From Falciphora oryzae (taxonomy: Eukaryota; Ascomycota; Sordariomycetes; Magnaporthales; Magnaporthaceae): 64,000 nucleotides of DNA. The number at the start of each line of letters is the position of its first letter. Within the stretch, counting starts at the first letter, position 1. This document shows positions 53,565 to 64,000 of the stretch, one piece after another. The notes beneath the pieces are model-generated. The model made no database searches. It had not been told where the DNA came from and saw nothing but the letters and a program-made list of their open reading frames with translations. A program made the translations under genes and the position numbers. The DNA is taken from the NCBI GenBank assembly GCA_000733355.1, contig JNVV01000001.1:4180069-4244068 (forward strand). The letters are read 5' to 3'.

Positions 53565-56500
53565 ATGCCGGCCGTGGAATTAACGGAATCCCCTTTTTTG
53601 CCCAGCGATTCCGGTATACCTGCCGATACGATGCCGGCCCAATTTGAAAAAGCGGCCGGAAAAGCCCCCGAAGGCCCCTCCCGGTTTGCACCGGAAGAAC
53701 GTTAAAATACCCCTATGCTCGACGATCAGGGGGCACTTATCCTTTATTCGGTACCCCCCTTTAACATGGCCCTCGAACAACAAGCCCTTATATCCGTGGG
53801 ACGCCTTTAGGACCCCCCGGGCTGGATGACCGAAATCTAGCGGGAATTTATCAGTACGCACGAAGCAATTTCGGCCCTATCCCGAAGTGTGAGCCAGGAA
53901 ATTCTCGCCGATCGGGAACAAATCCGCGAAATCGGGACCCATTACGACCGCATCACCCACGCGTACCATACCGTCGTTTTTTTGTATAAGGAAGGCTTGA
54001 TCGCTTCCGCCGACCAATAAAAGGCATTTCGGCAACGGATTATCGGAGAAAGCCAGGCATTTGCACAATAAGTTTGGGCTACGGTTGCCATTTTGGCCGA
54101 AAAGCAATAGACCCGTTCGGAGGCCCTAATTCAGCTCCGGGATGTTATTCGGGCTCAACAAAACCACTTGCAAAACCTACAAGCACGGCTTTCCACCTTC
54201 GAAAAGGGAGTTACTAACTGGGCCGCCGATAAAGATGCCCAGATCCAGGATCTCCTAACCAAGGAGCATGTTTCGCTTGAGGCCCTCACCGAAGCCAAGC
54301 GACGCATATTAGCCCAAACTCACCAGCTTGTTAAGGACGCCGTACGGGAAAGCCGGCGGCTTACAGCACAAGGAAAACGGCCTAAAGCAGCTACTGTACT
54401 TTCGGCCCTGCAACGATCGTCTCAACAACCCGGATCAAACCGAAGCTCTCCCTAGGACGTACCCGTCCCTACTAGGGAAGATAGGGCCAAAATTAATACC
54501 GATATACTTCCGCCTTCCGCTTTTAAACAAACAAGCTCGATGGCGCGGGAACGGATCGTCGGATCGAACGCCGGCTTGCTAGCCGCACAAATGGAAAGGA
54601 CCCTAAGGGACTCACAAACCCGAACAAACCAAGCCCGCACAAGCATTACGCCGGGACGGACACAAGGACAACCCGCCGGTAATCCGGACTTTTCGGACTT
54701 TTCGGAATCGGATGATAGCGATAATAACCTGCCACCGCGACCTCCTAACCGAAGGCTACGGCTGTTCCGATCACCCTCTCCGCCAAACGATAGGGCCTCG
54801 CAACCCCCTAAGGGAATTTCCCAAGGCACGGTTTTTATGGTCAACCCCGTGCAACTTAAAGCCCCTAGCGCTTTCGAAGGGGACCGCACCAAATTTAAAG
54901 ACTAGTGGTTCGTGGTACAAGCTTATATAAACGCCTGCCCCCAAAGCTTTACGGGTAACCCGCACCGCATCACTTGGGTCGGGTCCCTCTTAAAAGGAGC
55001 CGCCCTCCAATGGCACGTGGCCAGGGCACGTTCACTAAAATCTATAAACGTTTAAAATTCCTGGAAAGGATACGCTTCGTCGCTGGAGGAGCACTATAAG
55101 GACCCTAACGAGGAACGAACCGATGCCAAAAAGCTCCGGTCCCTAAAGTACAGCGGCGATATCGTCAGCTACCTAACGGAGTTAGGGCAGTATAATATCA
55201 CTACCCGATGGACCGGCACGACCTTCCGGGATTTCGTCCGATCCTCGCTACCCGAGGGTATCGCCGATTTGGTATATGCCAATAAGGGTCGAATCCCTAC
55301 GGACGACGCCGAATTCCTCGAAGCCTTCCAGGAGGCAGGGATCACTTACGAGCAAAAGCTCGCGGACAGAGCCTCCATTAAGGCTTTGATGCAAGGAATA
55401 GGCCAAAAGGAAAAGGGAAAAGACGAGCCCGCTTCGAATCAAGAGCGCTCGAACGCGGGCCGTCGCCGCGGCAAGGGCTCCAAAAACAGGAACCCAAATC
55501 CATCCTCAAGCTCCCGTTCCGGAAAGAAAGCCAACGATAAGGCCGATAAAAAGAGTAACATTTGGACTACCACCAAATTGGCACTCGAAGGAATCGAACA
55601 ACGCGATATCAACGCACGAAAGTTGGCCAAAGCCGACTGCTGGCGTTGTGGAAGAGAAGGGCACTATACGTTGGAATGCTACGCAAAAAAGGACACTAAC
55701 GGCAAAAAACTCCCTCCTACACCAGCAAAAACGGCCGGTGCCAAATCCATCCTTAAACGCCCGGCAACGGACGAATAGGAGGAACAGCCACAGGCAAAAA
55801 GGGCCAAAATCGCCGGCCTCGCTTCGGAAGCCCCGAGCGAACCACGAATCTTTGAACTATCGGATTCGGAATCGGACGATGACTGTTGACAACCATCGAC
55901 CGTCGCTGCTGCACGAAGGCCCCTAACGGATAGGGAACTCGCAAGGCCAATCCTTCGCATGTATATACGGGCGAGGGGATCAAAGGAGATACCTGTCCGG
56001 GTCCTTTTAAACGGAGGCAGCGATACGAAGGTCATGTCGGACAAAATAGCGAAGCAACTCCCGGGTCACCTGGTTAACAGAGCTATCCCTCGCGTGATGA
56101 CCTCCTTTTCAGGGAAAGTCGAACCAGAGGCCGGAAAGCAACTAGTTGTCGACGTTACCCTCCGGCACAAAACACACTATTCTACGGAAACGTTCGAAGT
56201 TAGTCCTACGGATCCGGAATGCGATATTATCCTACCCTTCGCATGGCAACGGTAACACCCACCGCTGGGGCTACTGGATCGCGACCTTCGGGATATCCGG
56301 ATGGATTCGGACGAGTGCCGGAAGTGCAACAAGCCCCGGGCACGGAAGCCACAAGATTTACGGCCGCCCCGAGGCTTACGCTTTCGGGAGAATATGAAAA
56401 TAACCGAACCCGCAGTTATTGCGGCCATTAAGTACGGGCATAGTATTCCTTCCCCTAAGGAAGTGGCTAAAGCAGATTCGGACGGCCTCGAATCGGTACT

Positions 56501-59500
56501 AGAGGAGTTTAGGGAGTTCCTTCCTATTATGACGGAAGCGGCTGCCACCCGTTTTCCCGATCATTAGCCCTGGGACCACGAAATTCACTTTAAAGAAGGA
56601 GCTCAATTAACCCATGGCCCCCTATACCAAATGAGCCAAAGGGAGCTGGACGTTTTAAAGCTTTGGCTGGAAAAGCATGTGCGAACCGGCAAGGTTAGGC
56701 CATGCAAAACTGCCAATAGTTCGCCCCTTATGTTCGCAAAAAAGAAAAACCCCCTCGATCCTTTAAAGGTAGTGGTCGACTATAAGGACGTGAACGCTAA
56801 AACGATTCCGATTCGGTACCCTATCCCGCTTATTACGGAGCTCCAGGATCGATTTCGGAATGCCAAATGGAAAACGAAAATCGACCTTAAAACCGGGTTT
56901 AACCTGATTCGGATAAAAAAAGGGCACGAATAGCTTACGGCCTTTCGCTGCAAATACGGCGTTTTTGAATTTACGGTTATGCCTATGGGTTTTATTAACG
57001 CCCCCGCCACCTTCCAAAGTATAATAAACCATATTTTTATGGACCTTATCGATGCCGGGCTCTTTGTGTATCTAGATGACCTTTTAATATACGCAGAAAC
57101 CAAAGAACAACACGATAATTTAGTAAAGGAGGTGCTTCGCCGCTTTACCAAACACAACCTGGCCGTGGCCCCTCGCAAATGCGTCTGGGGGGTGCACGAG
57201 GTCGAGTTCTTTGGTCACATAATAGGACCCGATAGCATCGCAATGTCTAAGGATAAAGTGGACGCTATTATGCAATAGGAAGCCCCCAAAAGCCTTAAAA
57301 ACTCCCAATCCTTTATTGGCTTCGCCAATTTTTATAAAAGGTTTATCAAAGGGTTTTCCAAAATCGTTAGGCCTATAACGATAGCCAACGCCCTGCTTAA
57401 AAGCTAATGGCGATAAACCCTTGAAATGGACCAGGCCTTCGAAGCTCTTAAAGTCGCTTTCGTTTCGCTTCCGATATTCCGGCATTTCAATCCGTTTTTC
57501 CCGGCGCAAATTGAGGTAAACGCTTCGGACTTTGCCTTTGGAAGGGTATTATCCCAAAAGGACCCCGAAACCAATAAACTGCACCCCGTTGCTTTCCATT
57601 CACGTAAAATGTCGCCCGCCGAAATCAACTATAAAATCCACGATAAGGAACTTTTAGCGGTCGTCGATTGTTTCGCTAAATGGAGGCATTACCTCGAAGG
57701 GGCAAAGCACCGGATAGAGGTTTATACGGATTACCGGAACCTCGAATACTTCCTAACGGCCAAAATCTTTAATCAAAGGCAGGCCAGATGGGCACAACAG
57801 CTGGCCGGTTATTGGTTTATGATTAACTACCGGCCAGGAAAGCAAAACGATAAAGCTAATATGCTATCGAAATTACCCCAGCACAAGCCTGAAAAAGGGG
57901 GGAGTGAGGATCAGCCGATCACGACGATCCTGTAAGAAAAACACTTCCCAGCAAAAATTTTGGCCTTGGAAAGACAAGGAGATAACCCTATAGAAGAAGC
58001 TTTGCCGTAAAAAGCACCTTTTTTCCTCCTATCCCCAGGCCGGCTTTGCAATATTCCAGTCCTAAAGTGGGCTACGGAATTTACTAACAAAATTAAATAA
58101 GCTGGTATATCGGATCCCGAATACTAAGGCCGCTTCCAAAAGCCCGAAAAGGGTGAAGAAGTTGAGGATGGCCTCCTTTATTATAAAAAAAGATTGTGGG
58201 TGCCAACGGAGGCCCTGCAAAAGGAAGTCCTCGAGTCCGAACATGATACAAAAGTCGCTGGACATATAGGTATAGATAAAACCCTCGAATTAATTACTCG
58301 GCACTTTTAGTGGCCTAATATCGAGGTAAAAGTCCGGGAATACGTAAAGGGATGCCTGGAGTGCTAACGCAATAAGGTCCCAAGGCATGCCCCCTTTGGA
58401 CCCCTATAACCCATAAAGCTGCATTACCAGCCCTGGAAGACGGTGGCCATGGACTTTATTACGGACCTCCCTTTAAGCGATGGGTGCGATTCAATCTGGG
58501 TAATGGTAGACCCCTTTACCAAGATGGCGCATTTCGTCCCCCTTAAAATCGAGGGTAAGAAGTCGGATGACCTTATCCGCATTTTCGCCAAAGAATACTG
58601 GCGACTGCACGGTATGCCTTTGGATATTATCTTTGATAGAAATTCCAAATTTACGAGCCACTTGTAGAAAGATTTCCTCCGTTTGGTAGGCATTAAGCTA
58701 AAAATGAGCACTGCCTTCCATCCCCAAACGGATGGACAAATTAAAAAGCTTAATTAAAGCCTGGAAGCCTACTTTAGGTCTTTCGTAAATTACGAAATGA
58801 CTAACTGGGTTGAGCTGTTACCTACGGCGGAATTTGCCTATAATAATATATCTTCGGCAAGTACCTCCATTACTCCCTTTTTCGCCAACTACGGGTACCA
58901 CCCAGCTTCCAATAATCCCCCTCTCCCAGGACGAGTACGCAATCCAGCAAGCCAATTGTACCGGCACTGGATGACCCAGGTGCACGAAGAAGCCAAGCAA
59001 CACCTCGAGAAAGCCCGGGAACGAATGAAGCATTGGGCCGACAAAAAGAGAAGCCCTTCGCCGGTCCTTACCGAAGGACAATTCGTTATGTTAAACGCCC
59101 GGCATATAAAAACCCGTCGCCCCGCCAAAAAACTCGATGCCAAAATGCTCGGGCCCTTCCGGATCTTTAAGGTTATTTCTCCTACGGCAGTACGACTGGC
59201 CCTGCCTAAAACTTGGAAAATCCATAACGCTTTCCACGTGTCCTTTATCGAACCCTACCGCTCTGGCATTTAGGCACGACCTGACCCTGACCAGGTATTG
59301 CGGGAGGCCCCCTCGGTTATAGGAGATTTCGTTGTAAAAAAGGTTATGGACTCCATGGATACAGGCGGGAAGGTTCGTTACCTTGTCCGATGGGAAGATT
59401 ACCCACGCAAAAAGGACTGGACGTGGGAACCTTGGGAGCACTTCGATACCGACGGGTCTAAGCAACACGTTGTTGCCTTTTATCGGCTTAACCCCGATAA

Positions 59501-59630
59501 GCTTAGGGACCCCCGCGTGCCCCAAGATATAGGCACAGCCGCATCCCTTAAGCGGGCTTCAAAAGGTCTCGAGACGCGCCCTAGGAAGAGGAGGATAGTG
59601 TCACACGGAAGAACCTGTGGACTCACCTAA
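53565..59630 (+). pseudogene. Gag-Pol polyprotein remnant in one continuous frame
   Basis: One frame of 2,022 codons runs from ATG 53565 into the 3' LTR (TAA at 59628). It is broken by about 26 TAA/TAG codons and a single TGA (55887-55889) at the gag-pol border. Gag: a coiled-coil-like part (54160-54400) and the zinc knuckle CWRCGREGHYTLEC near 55638-55680. The protease motif is degraded (LLNGGSDTKV, with Asn where Asp is expected). Reverse transcriptase has VYLDDLLIYA near 57064-57096; RNase H starts EVNASDFAFG near 57510. Integrase has HIGIDKTLELI, then MDFITDLP, IIFDRNSKFTSH and HPQTDGQ. The chromodomain (VRYLVRWEDYPRKKDWTWEP) lies near 59368-59430. Stops replace Trp (TGG to TAG) or Gln (CAA to TAA); no frameshift is needed anywhere. 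Confidence 0.92.
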
Positions 59631-59884
59631 TCGGCCCCACAGAAGGTCCGGGAACCAGTATAGGTGCCTAACGGCCCCGAGGCCCAAAGGCCGAAGGCCG
59701 GAAGGGCAGTGTGAATCATGTACTTAATACTTCGCACGGATCACAGGGTGGTTTATATAAACCCTGCCATCTCCTATGTCCTCCATGAAAGATTCCTTCT
59801 TCCTCAAGCATCTCTTGAGCCCATAGAAAGATTATCTGCAATCTAGAGATTCTTTCTCCAAGCCGTCTTTGACCCCTTGTTACA
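59599..59884 (+). repeat. 3' LTR, 286 bp
   Basis: Same length and ends as the 5' LTR. Two of the four differences are CpA to TpA changes in this copy (CCA to CTA, TCA to TTA); the other two are CpT to TpT in the 5' copy. Confidence 0.95.
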
Positions 59885-60539
59885 GTAGCTGGCCCTCGAG
59901 AAGCACGTATACGTTTCGATCCCGACGATTTCGGTGCGCCTAAAGGAACAAAGGTGGTCTAACAAAAAGCTGTACCACGTAGCTAGTTAGCGAGATGAAA
60001 AGTTACGCGTTGATTGGGAGAGGAAAATTAGCGCGTTTATTGCCGAAATGTTCGTTTTTTGCGATAAATTTGGGCTGGATCGACGAAATGCAGCGAGGCG
60101 TATTGGTTAGGCACCGCGGGGAGTTTTTTTTTACGAACGGCACCTTTTCGATAAAAGGAAGCGATTTTATATTTTGCCTGCGATTTCAATCACCGGTCTC
60201 GTTTGCGAATTAATATACGAAAGCTATATAAACGCTAATGGGTTTATTTTTTGGCTAAAACAGGATCTATTTCCTCGTATAAATAGATTCCCTGCCCCCA
60301 AAAGTATTTTGGTTATAGATAACGCGTTTTGGCATAAAAACCTTCGCGTCGAATTAGCTTATCGGGAAGCTGGCGTTCTGCTGCTGTTTTTACCACCCTA
60401 TTTACTAAATTACAACCCGATCGAAGCTTTTTTTAAAAACCTAAAAACGGCTGTTAAACGTTACGGGAAATACGAAAAAAGCGAAAAGATATTAAAGGAC
60501 GAATTTAAACAATTCCTATTAAATATCGCAACCGCTTAA

Positions 60540-60968
60540 GGATTTTGTATAAAAGCGATCAAAGGGCATTTCAAATAAGCGAAAGTGCTATAAAAAAACG
60601 GCTGGGAAGAAGGCGCTGCAGTTGATTATATGGAATTGTATTAAAAAGAATATGCTGAATTTTTTAGCGGCATATTGAGGTAAATTAACGTGCCGACCTC
60701 CAAACGATCGTTAAAAACCTTCCTTATATATTTCGCCCGGGCTTTACATCTTATTACCGGATCGAGCCTTCGTCGCTATAACTATCGTCGTCGGTAAGAT
60801 TTTAGCTCGAAAAGGGTATCGTTTGTTGCGTTATAGGAAATGGTAGCGGAAGGAAGCTATCGAGGTTGTTGGCATTTATAAAGGGATTTTGGATAGGATC
60901 GCGTTAAATAGGAGGATCTACGGGGAAAATTAATCGTAAATAAGCATTCCGCTTAAATATTAAAATAA
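60540..60968. other. Transposon interior between the two convergent frames
   Basis: AT-rich DNA between the end of the transposase and the end of the antisense frame. No long ORF; it may include the degraded 3' end of the antisense frame, because further TAA codons continue in that frame. Confidence 0.5.
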
Positions 60969-63359
60969 TTAAAGGCTTAAACCTCCTCCCGGCACGGCCT
61001 CGTTCACGTCGCCGTCGCCGTCAGCCTCGAAGGCGAAGCGGAAAGCCTCGTTTTTAACGCGCTTTTTAAACGACGATTTAAACGCCCGCACGAAATTAGC
61101 CGGTAGGCCGAAAGCTAGGAAGTATGCGTCGGGCATTTCCCAGATACTTTAAATGCTTAATAATCCGTTAAAGAGGTGCTTTAAAAGGCGTTAAACGGTT
61201 TTTTGGATTCTTCGATATTGCTAAAGCGACCCGCTAGCGTAAATGCGCGCAAACTCGTCCGCAAACGAATTAAACAGCTTTACCGCAAAGATATTAAGCG
61301 GGACTACTGCGTTAAATGATAAATAAAAAGGAAAAGGGTACTAATTTTTTTGGGCAGATTTAGTGCCGTAATGCGACGGCAAAATCGCGACTTGCCCGCG
61401 GGAAAGTAGCAAAAAATCCGGCAATCTATTTAAAAATAATTAGAAAAGTAAAGCGATTTCGTTTATTTCGTAGCTAGCCGGCGCGACGAGCGTTAGCGCC
61501 GACGAGGTCCCAGAAACGGTTTATTGCAAATTCCGAAATATATTAACGTTTCCTGCGATGCTTTAATGCAACGGTGCTGGCGCTAACGTTGCTTGCGCGT
61601 TTGCGGGAAAATCTCGTCGTACTAAACTAGAAATTAGCGAAGTTAATTCGCTTAACGGCTTAGCTATACCGTCGTTGTTAATGTTAATAACGTTATTATA
61701 AATAGGCCCGATCTTTTATTTACTACCACCGCCGAAAAGCCGGTAATAGTTTATAGCCGTTTCCGGATCAGCAAAAGCTTTTTTATATACTTCGGCTTGC
61801 TTTTTCCAAAAGCTTTCCCGGATATTAGCAGGAAGCTGCTTAAATAATGCAGTTTTAGTTTAAATCGCTGCCGCTTACCGTTAAATTTGTGCTGGGCCAA
61901 AAAGGTAATGAACTTTTTTTCGGCCAACGCGCTTAACGAAATACAAAAAAAGCGCGTAGGTATTGCGGAAATTGTTGCAAATTCCTTTCGGCAACGTATA
62001 TAACCACCTCGCGGTAAGCTCGTAATATAACCGAATTAGCGGATTAGATTGCTTCTTTTCCTCCAGCGCTACACGCATTATATTAGTGGTCGTTTTCCGG
62101 GCAGCCAAGGTCGCCGCCGGGGCTATCGTTCTTACTAACCGCATAGTGGATAGGTAATTTCCAAAAAGGTTGCGGGCGTTTAACTTTGCATCGTCAAACA
62201 CCCTATTTAAAAAAGTAAACGGCGCGATCGAAAATACGGATCGATAGGAAATCGAGCTGGATTCCTTCCGTTAAAGGCGGAAATAATAATCCAAGCTAAT
62301 CGTTAATTCGCGATTGGCGTATTATATCAGCGCCTTAAGGATATCGTCGCTAAAAATAAAGCTATTAAATTTGACGCTATTAAGCCCTTTATCGCAATTA
62401 AAAGTGCTCGAAACGATTTGCGGGGTAATAACGCGAAATAATTTGTATCCGGCCGTCAATTCTGCCTTAAAATATTTCGCTAACGCGTTCTTTACCTCGT
62501 TATCCTCTCGGTTTAACCTAACTATACGCGTTATTTTATAAGCCGACGCGAATTCGGCAAAAGCTCCTTCGCAATTAACGCCGGCAAAGGACGTCACGGC
62601 AGGTATTGCGAAAGTTAACAGTTTAACGATCGAGCGCGGCTTTACCCAAAGCCTCTTTTCCGGCAACCAAAACGGCTTTATTAAATGCACGGTAACTTTA
62701 ACCGATACCCGGATTTGCAAAAGCTTTTCCGCTGCCGGTATCGGTACCGCGGGCGTTACGGGCGCTACGAGCGCGCGAGGCGCTCGAAACGTTAGCGGTG
62801 CCCTAAAACGAGGTCTTTTTGCCTTAGGCGTAGGTTGGTCGTCCTCCTTTTTTTTAATCCCCCTTACCGCTTTAAAGCGATTCGTTTGCTAATTAGCGGG
62901 TATAGTATCGTCGTTAAAAAAGTCGATCACCGGGTGGGTAAGGTACTGAAAAGGCGGGTAAGACTCGGACTCGTTCGTGTCGGAAGAGGGCGGTAAAAAG
63001 GATAAGTCCGAAGAGATTACCGCAACCTCTGCTGGTTACGCCGGCGCTTTGCCCTTCCCTTTCACAAGCGCCTTTCTTTTTACAAGAGCTCGTTTCCTAG
63101 CCGGCGCTTTTTTGCGTGCCTCTTCGGGTGCTGACTTCTCGGTTTTTGGCACTTCCTCGACTTTAAACTCGGTTTCCGGCGCTTAAACAGCGGGCCCAGC
63201 GACTTCGGAGGTTTACGACGGCGTGCTTTTAAGCTTTAGCTTGATCCTCGGCGTAATTGCCCGGTCCGTTGGCTTTATGATCCGTATAAAGCGTTTCGTC
63301 GGTTTTTAGGCGCTTGCCTCCTTATTAGGCGCTTTACGCTTTTGTCGGGGGTCCGGCAT
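60969..63359 (-). pseudogene. Antisense accessory ORF of the DNA transposon, 796 codons, unknown function
   Basis: A single minus-strand frame runs from ATG 63359 to TAA 60969-60971, broken by about 18 stops, all TAA or TAG by hand translation and none TGA. The N-terminal 200 codons are Lys/Ala/Pro-rich with basic clusters (KRKALVKGKGKAPA), resembling a nuclear, DNA-binding or disordered region. Then comes a more globular part, with VHLIKPFWLPEKRLWVKPRS, LTAGYKLFRVITPQIVSST and FNCDKGLNSVKFNSFIFSDD, followed by ARNLFGNYLSTMRLVRTIAP and LYYELTARWLYTLPKGICNN. I recognise no domain. Codon-level order across 2.4 kb with only RIP-type stops argues that it was a real gene. It is convergent with the transposase and lies inside the same terminal repeats. 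Confidence 0.65.
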
Positions 63360-63470
63360 AGCTACGAAACCCGAAAATCAGCAAAAAAAACGTACGTTAC
63401 GGAATTAGGAATCGCTTTATTACTTTAATCGCGTTAATTTTGGTCTTTACTCTAGTATTGCTGCTTTTAC

Positions 63471-63598
63471 AACGCGCGTTGGTTGATCCGGCCAGGCCGT
63501 CACCTCAAAAAACGCGATTTTCACCGCAAAACGAAGGGGGTGGGTGGGAGTGCACCCTGGTCCGTTGGACCCACTGTGGTTTGGTTCTAAACAGACAG
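63471..63598 (-). repeat. Right 128-bp terminal inverted repeat
   Basis: Reverse complement of the left repeat, ending CTAAACAGACAG. Same length as both left-end copies. Confidence 0.9.
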
Positions 63599-64000
63599 TG
63601 GATCACGTCACGCATCACCGACCGTTCCGCCTCCGTAGCCAAGATCCGGCGTTATCCGAGCACGGAACAGAATCAAATGGCTTTAGAATTCATTAATCCG
63701 ATCAGGCTAGTCAGCATCCAGGCTGGCCTTGTTGTTTCATTCTTGCTTTTCTTTTTCCCTCATACTGTTGCTTTTCCTTTAAAGAGCAGCTCGACTGCCG
63801 GCCCAGCCGGCCTGTCAAATCGTCCGCGTTTATCGCTGAGAGTTGCATCAATGCCACGCTACCAGCACCAATCCCATCCTTGGCTTGCGGGCGAAAGCGG
63901 GTGAAAATGGCAATCCGTGCAGAGCTCGATAAGGCAAAAGCTGCCTCCACCACTTACAGCGAGTACAAATACGGCACCCTCAGCGACCTGCAGATTTTGG
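63599..64000. other. Right flank of the transposon; possible partial ORF at the edge
   Basis: Apparently unique DNA. From ATG 63907 a plus-strand frame (MAIRAELDKAKAASTTYSEY..) stays open to the window end and has normal coding composition, but is too short to name. A minus-strand frame (63711-63953) overlaps it. Either could be the edge of a gene outside the window. Confidence 0.3.

Larger units (their letters stand above)
52916..59884 (+). mobile_element. Ty3/gypsy LTR retrotransposon with chromodomain, RIP-damaged
   Basis: Complete element of 6,969 bp: 286-bp LTRs (TGTCAC..TTACA), a 363-nt leader, one gag-pol frame, and a polypurine tract (GGAAGAGGAGGATAG) just before the 3' LTR. Domain order gag, protease, reverse transcriptase, RNase H, integrase, chromodomain defines the chromovirus branch of Ty3/gypsy. 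I could not identify a tRNA primer site after the 5' LTR. Target duplication is GTAGC. It lies inside the DDE transposase gene, so it is younger than that transposon. Confidence 0.95.
52576..60539 (+). pseudogene. DDE transposase (IS630/Tc1-like), split by LTR element and RIP-type stops
   Basis: Part 1 is 52576-52914 and part 2 resumes at 59885. The N-terminus has a helix-turn-helix-like block (CVPAKRIAAALDLNKRRVYNY). The DDE fold follows: first Asp in FVFCDKFGLDRRNAARRIG, then APRGVFFYERHLFDKRKRF; second Asp in ILVIDNAFWHKN; Glu in YNPIEAFFKNLKTAV. The order and spacing fit DDE_3-type transposases of fungi. In-frame TAG codons stand where Trp is expected (after EMQW, and in RIG-stop-APRG, normally GWAPRG), plus one after YHVAS. 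Stop is TAA at 60537-60539. Inactive as it stands. Confidence 0.78.
52367..63598 (+). mobile_element. DNA transposon copy 2 (Tc1/mariner-IS630-like, DDE), carrying a nested LTR element
   Basis: Bounded by 128-bp inverted terminal repeats (52367-52494 and 63471-63598). Without the LTR element (6,969 bp) and its duplicated 5 bp, the element is about 4.26 kb. It encodes a plus-strand DDE transposase (52576-60539, interrupted) and a minus-strand frame of 796 codons (60969-63359). Both frames carry many TAA/TAG stops. I find no TA dinucleotide duplication at the ends: the flanks are ACATT on the left and TGGAT on the right. Confidence 0.8.

Noticed and set aside
63711..63953. 80-codon minus-strand ORF at the right edge
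   Set aside because: It overlaps an equally plausible plus-strand frame, and too little sequence is left to decide.

Overview
The window is nuclear DNA of a filamentous ascomycete, most likely a sordariomycete (Sordariales-like). The evidence is a GC-rich genome, introns of 60-116 nt with GT..AG ends and CTAAC-type branch sites, fungal-type NACHT/STAND proteins, a CYP53 P450, and transposons carrying TGG-to-TAG and CAA-to-TAA nonsense codons typical of repeat-induced point mutation (RIP). No rRNA, tRNA or CRISPR was found.

Layout. 1-841: 5' part of a cystinosin-like lysosomal/vacuolar transporter (minus). 842-4828: mostly empty, with one small predicted protein (2492-2749) and a 12-bp tandem repeat. 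4829-20411 looks like an accessory island. It holds a one-frameshift aminoglycoside-phosphotransferase-fold gene, a secreted protein made of six cationic-peptide/acidic-spacer repeats, a decayed NACHT-ankyrin NLR, an intact second NACHT protein, and a small eight-cysteine secreted protein. 20705-51186 is a conserved housekeeping block: mrc1/claspin, CYP53 benzoate 4-monooxygenase, the SAGA subunit Hfi1/Ada1, gamma-tubulin complex component GCP3, Wee1 kinase, Mediator subunit Med1, a CSA/ERCC8-like WD40 protein and an Rrn10-like protein. 51500-63598 is a transposon nest. A DNA transposon with 128-bp inverted repeats and a DDE transposase carries a 6,969-bp chromodomain Ty3/gypsy element (286-bp LTRs, 5-bp duplication GTAGC) inserted inside the transposase ORF. 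A truncated second copy of the DNA transposon lies just upstream, ending at a sequence gap.

The housekeeping block serves cell-cycle and genome maintenance (Mrc1, Wee1, GCP3, CSA) and transcription (Hfi1, Med1, Rrn10-like); these genes sit next to each other but form no operon. The accessory island resembles fungal non-self-recognition or microbial-interaction loci: two STAND receptors beside two secreted proteins. That link is inference.

The most unusual item is the secreted repeat precursor at 6327-7487. It alternates about 30-residue amphipathic cationic segments with strongly acidic spacers, as expected of a precursor that releases several peptides. The second is a 796-codon antisense reading frame inside the DNA transposon, of no family I recognise.

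Caveats. Two 41-N gaps exist. One lies inside GCP3 and is flanked by a 129-bp false duplication. Several frameshifts fall at C7/G7 runs and may be sequencing errors. All intron boundaries were placed by hand.
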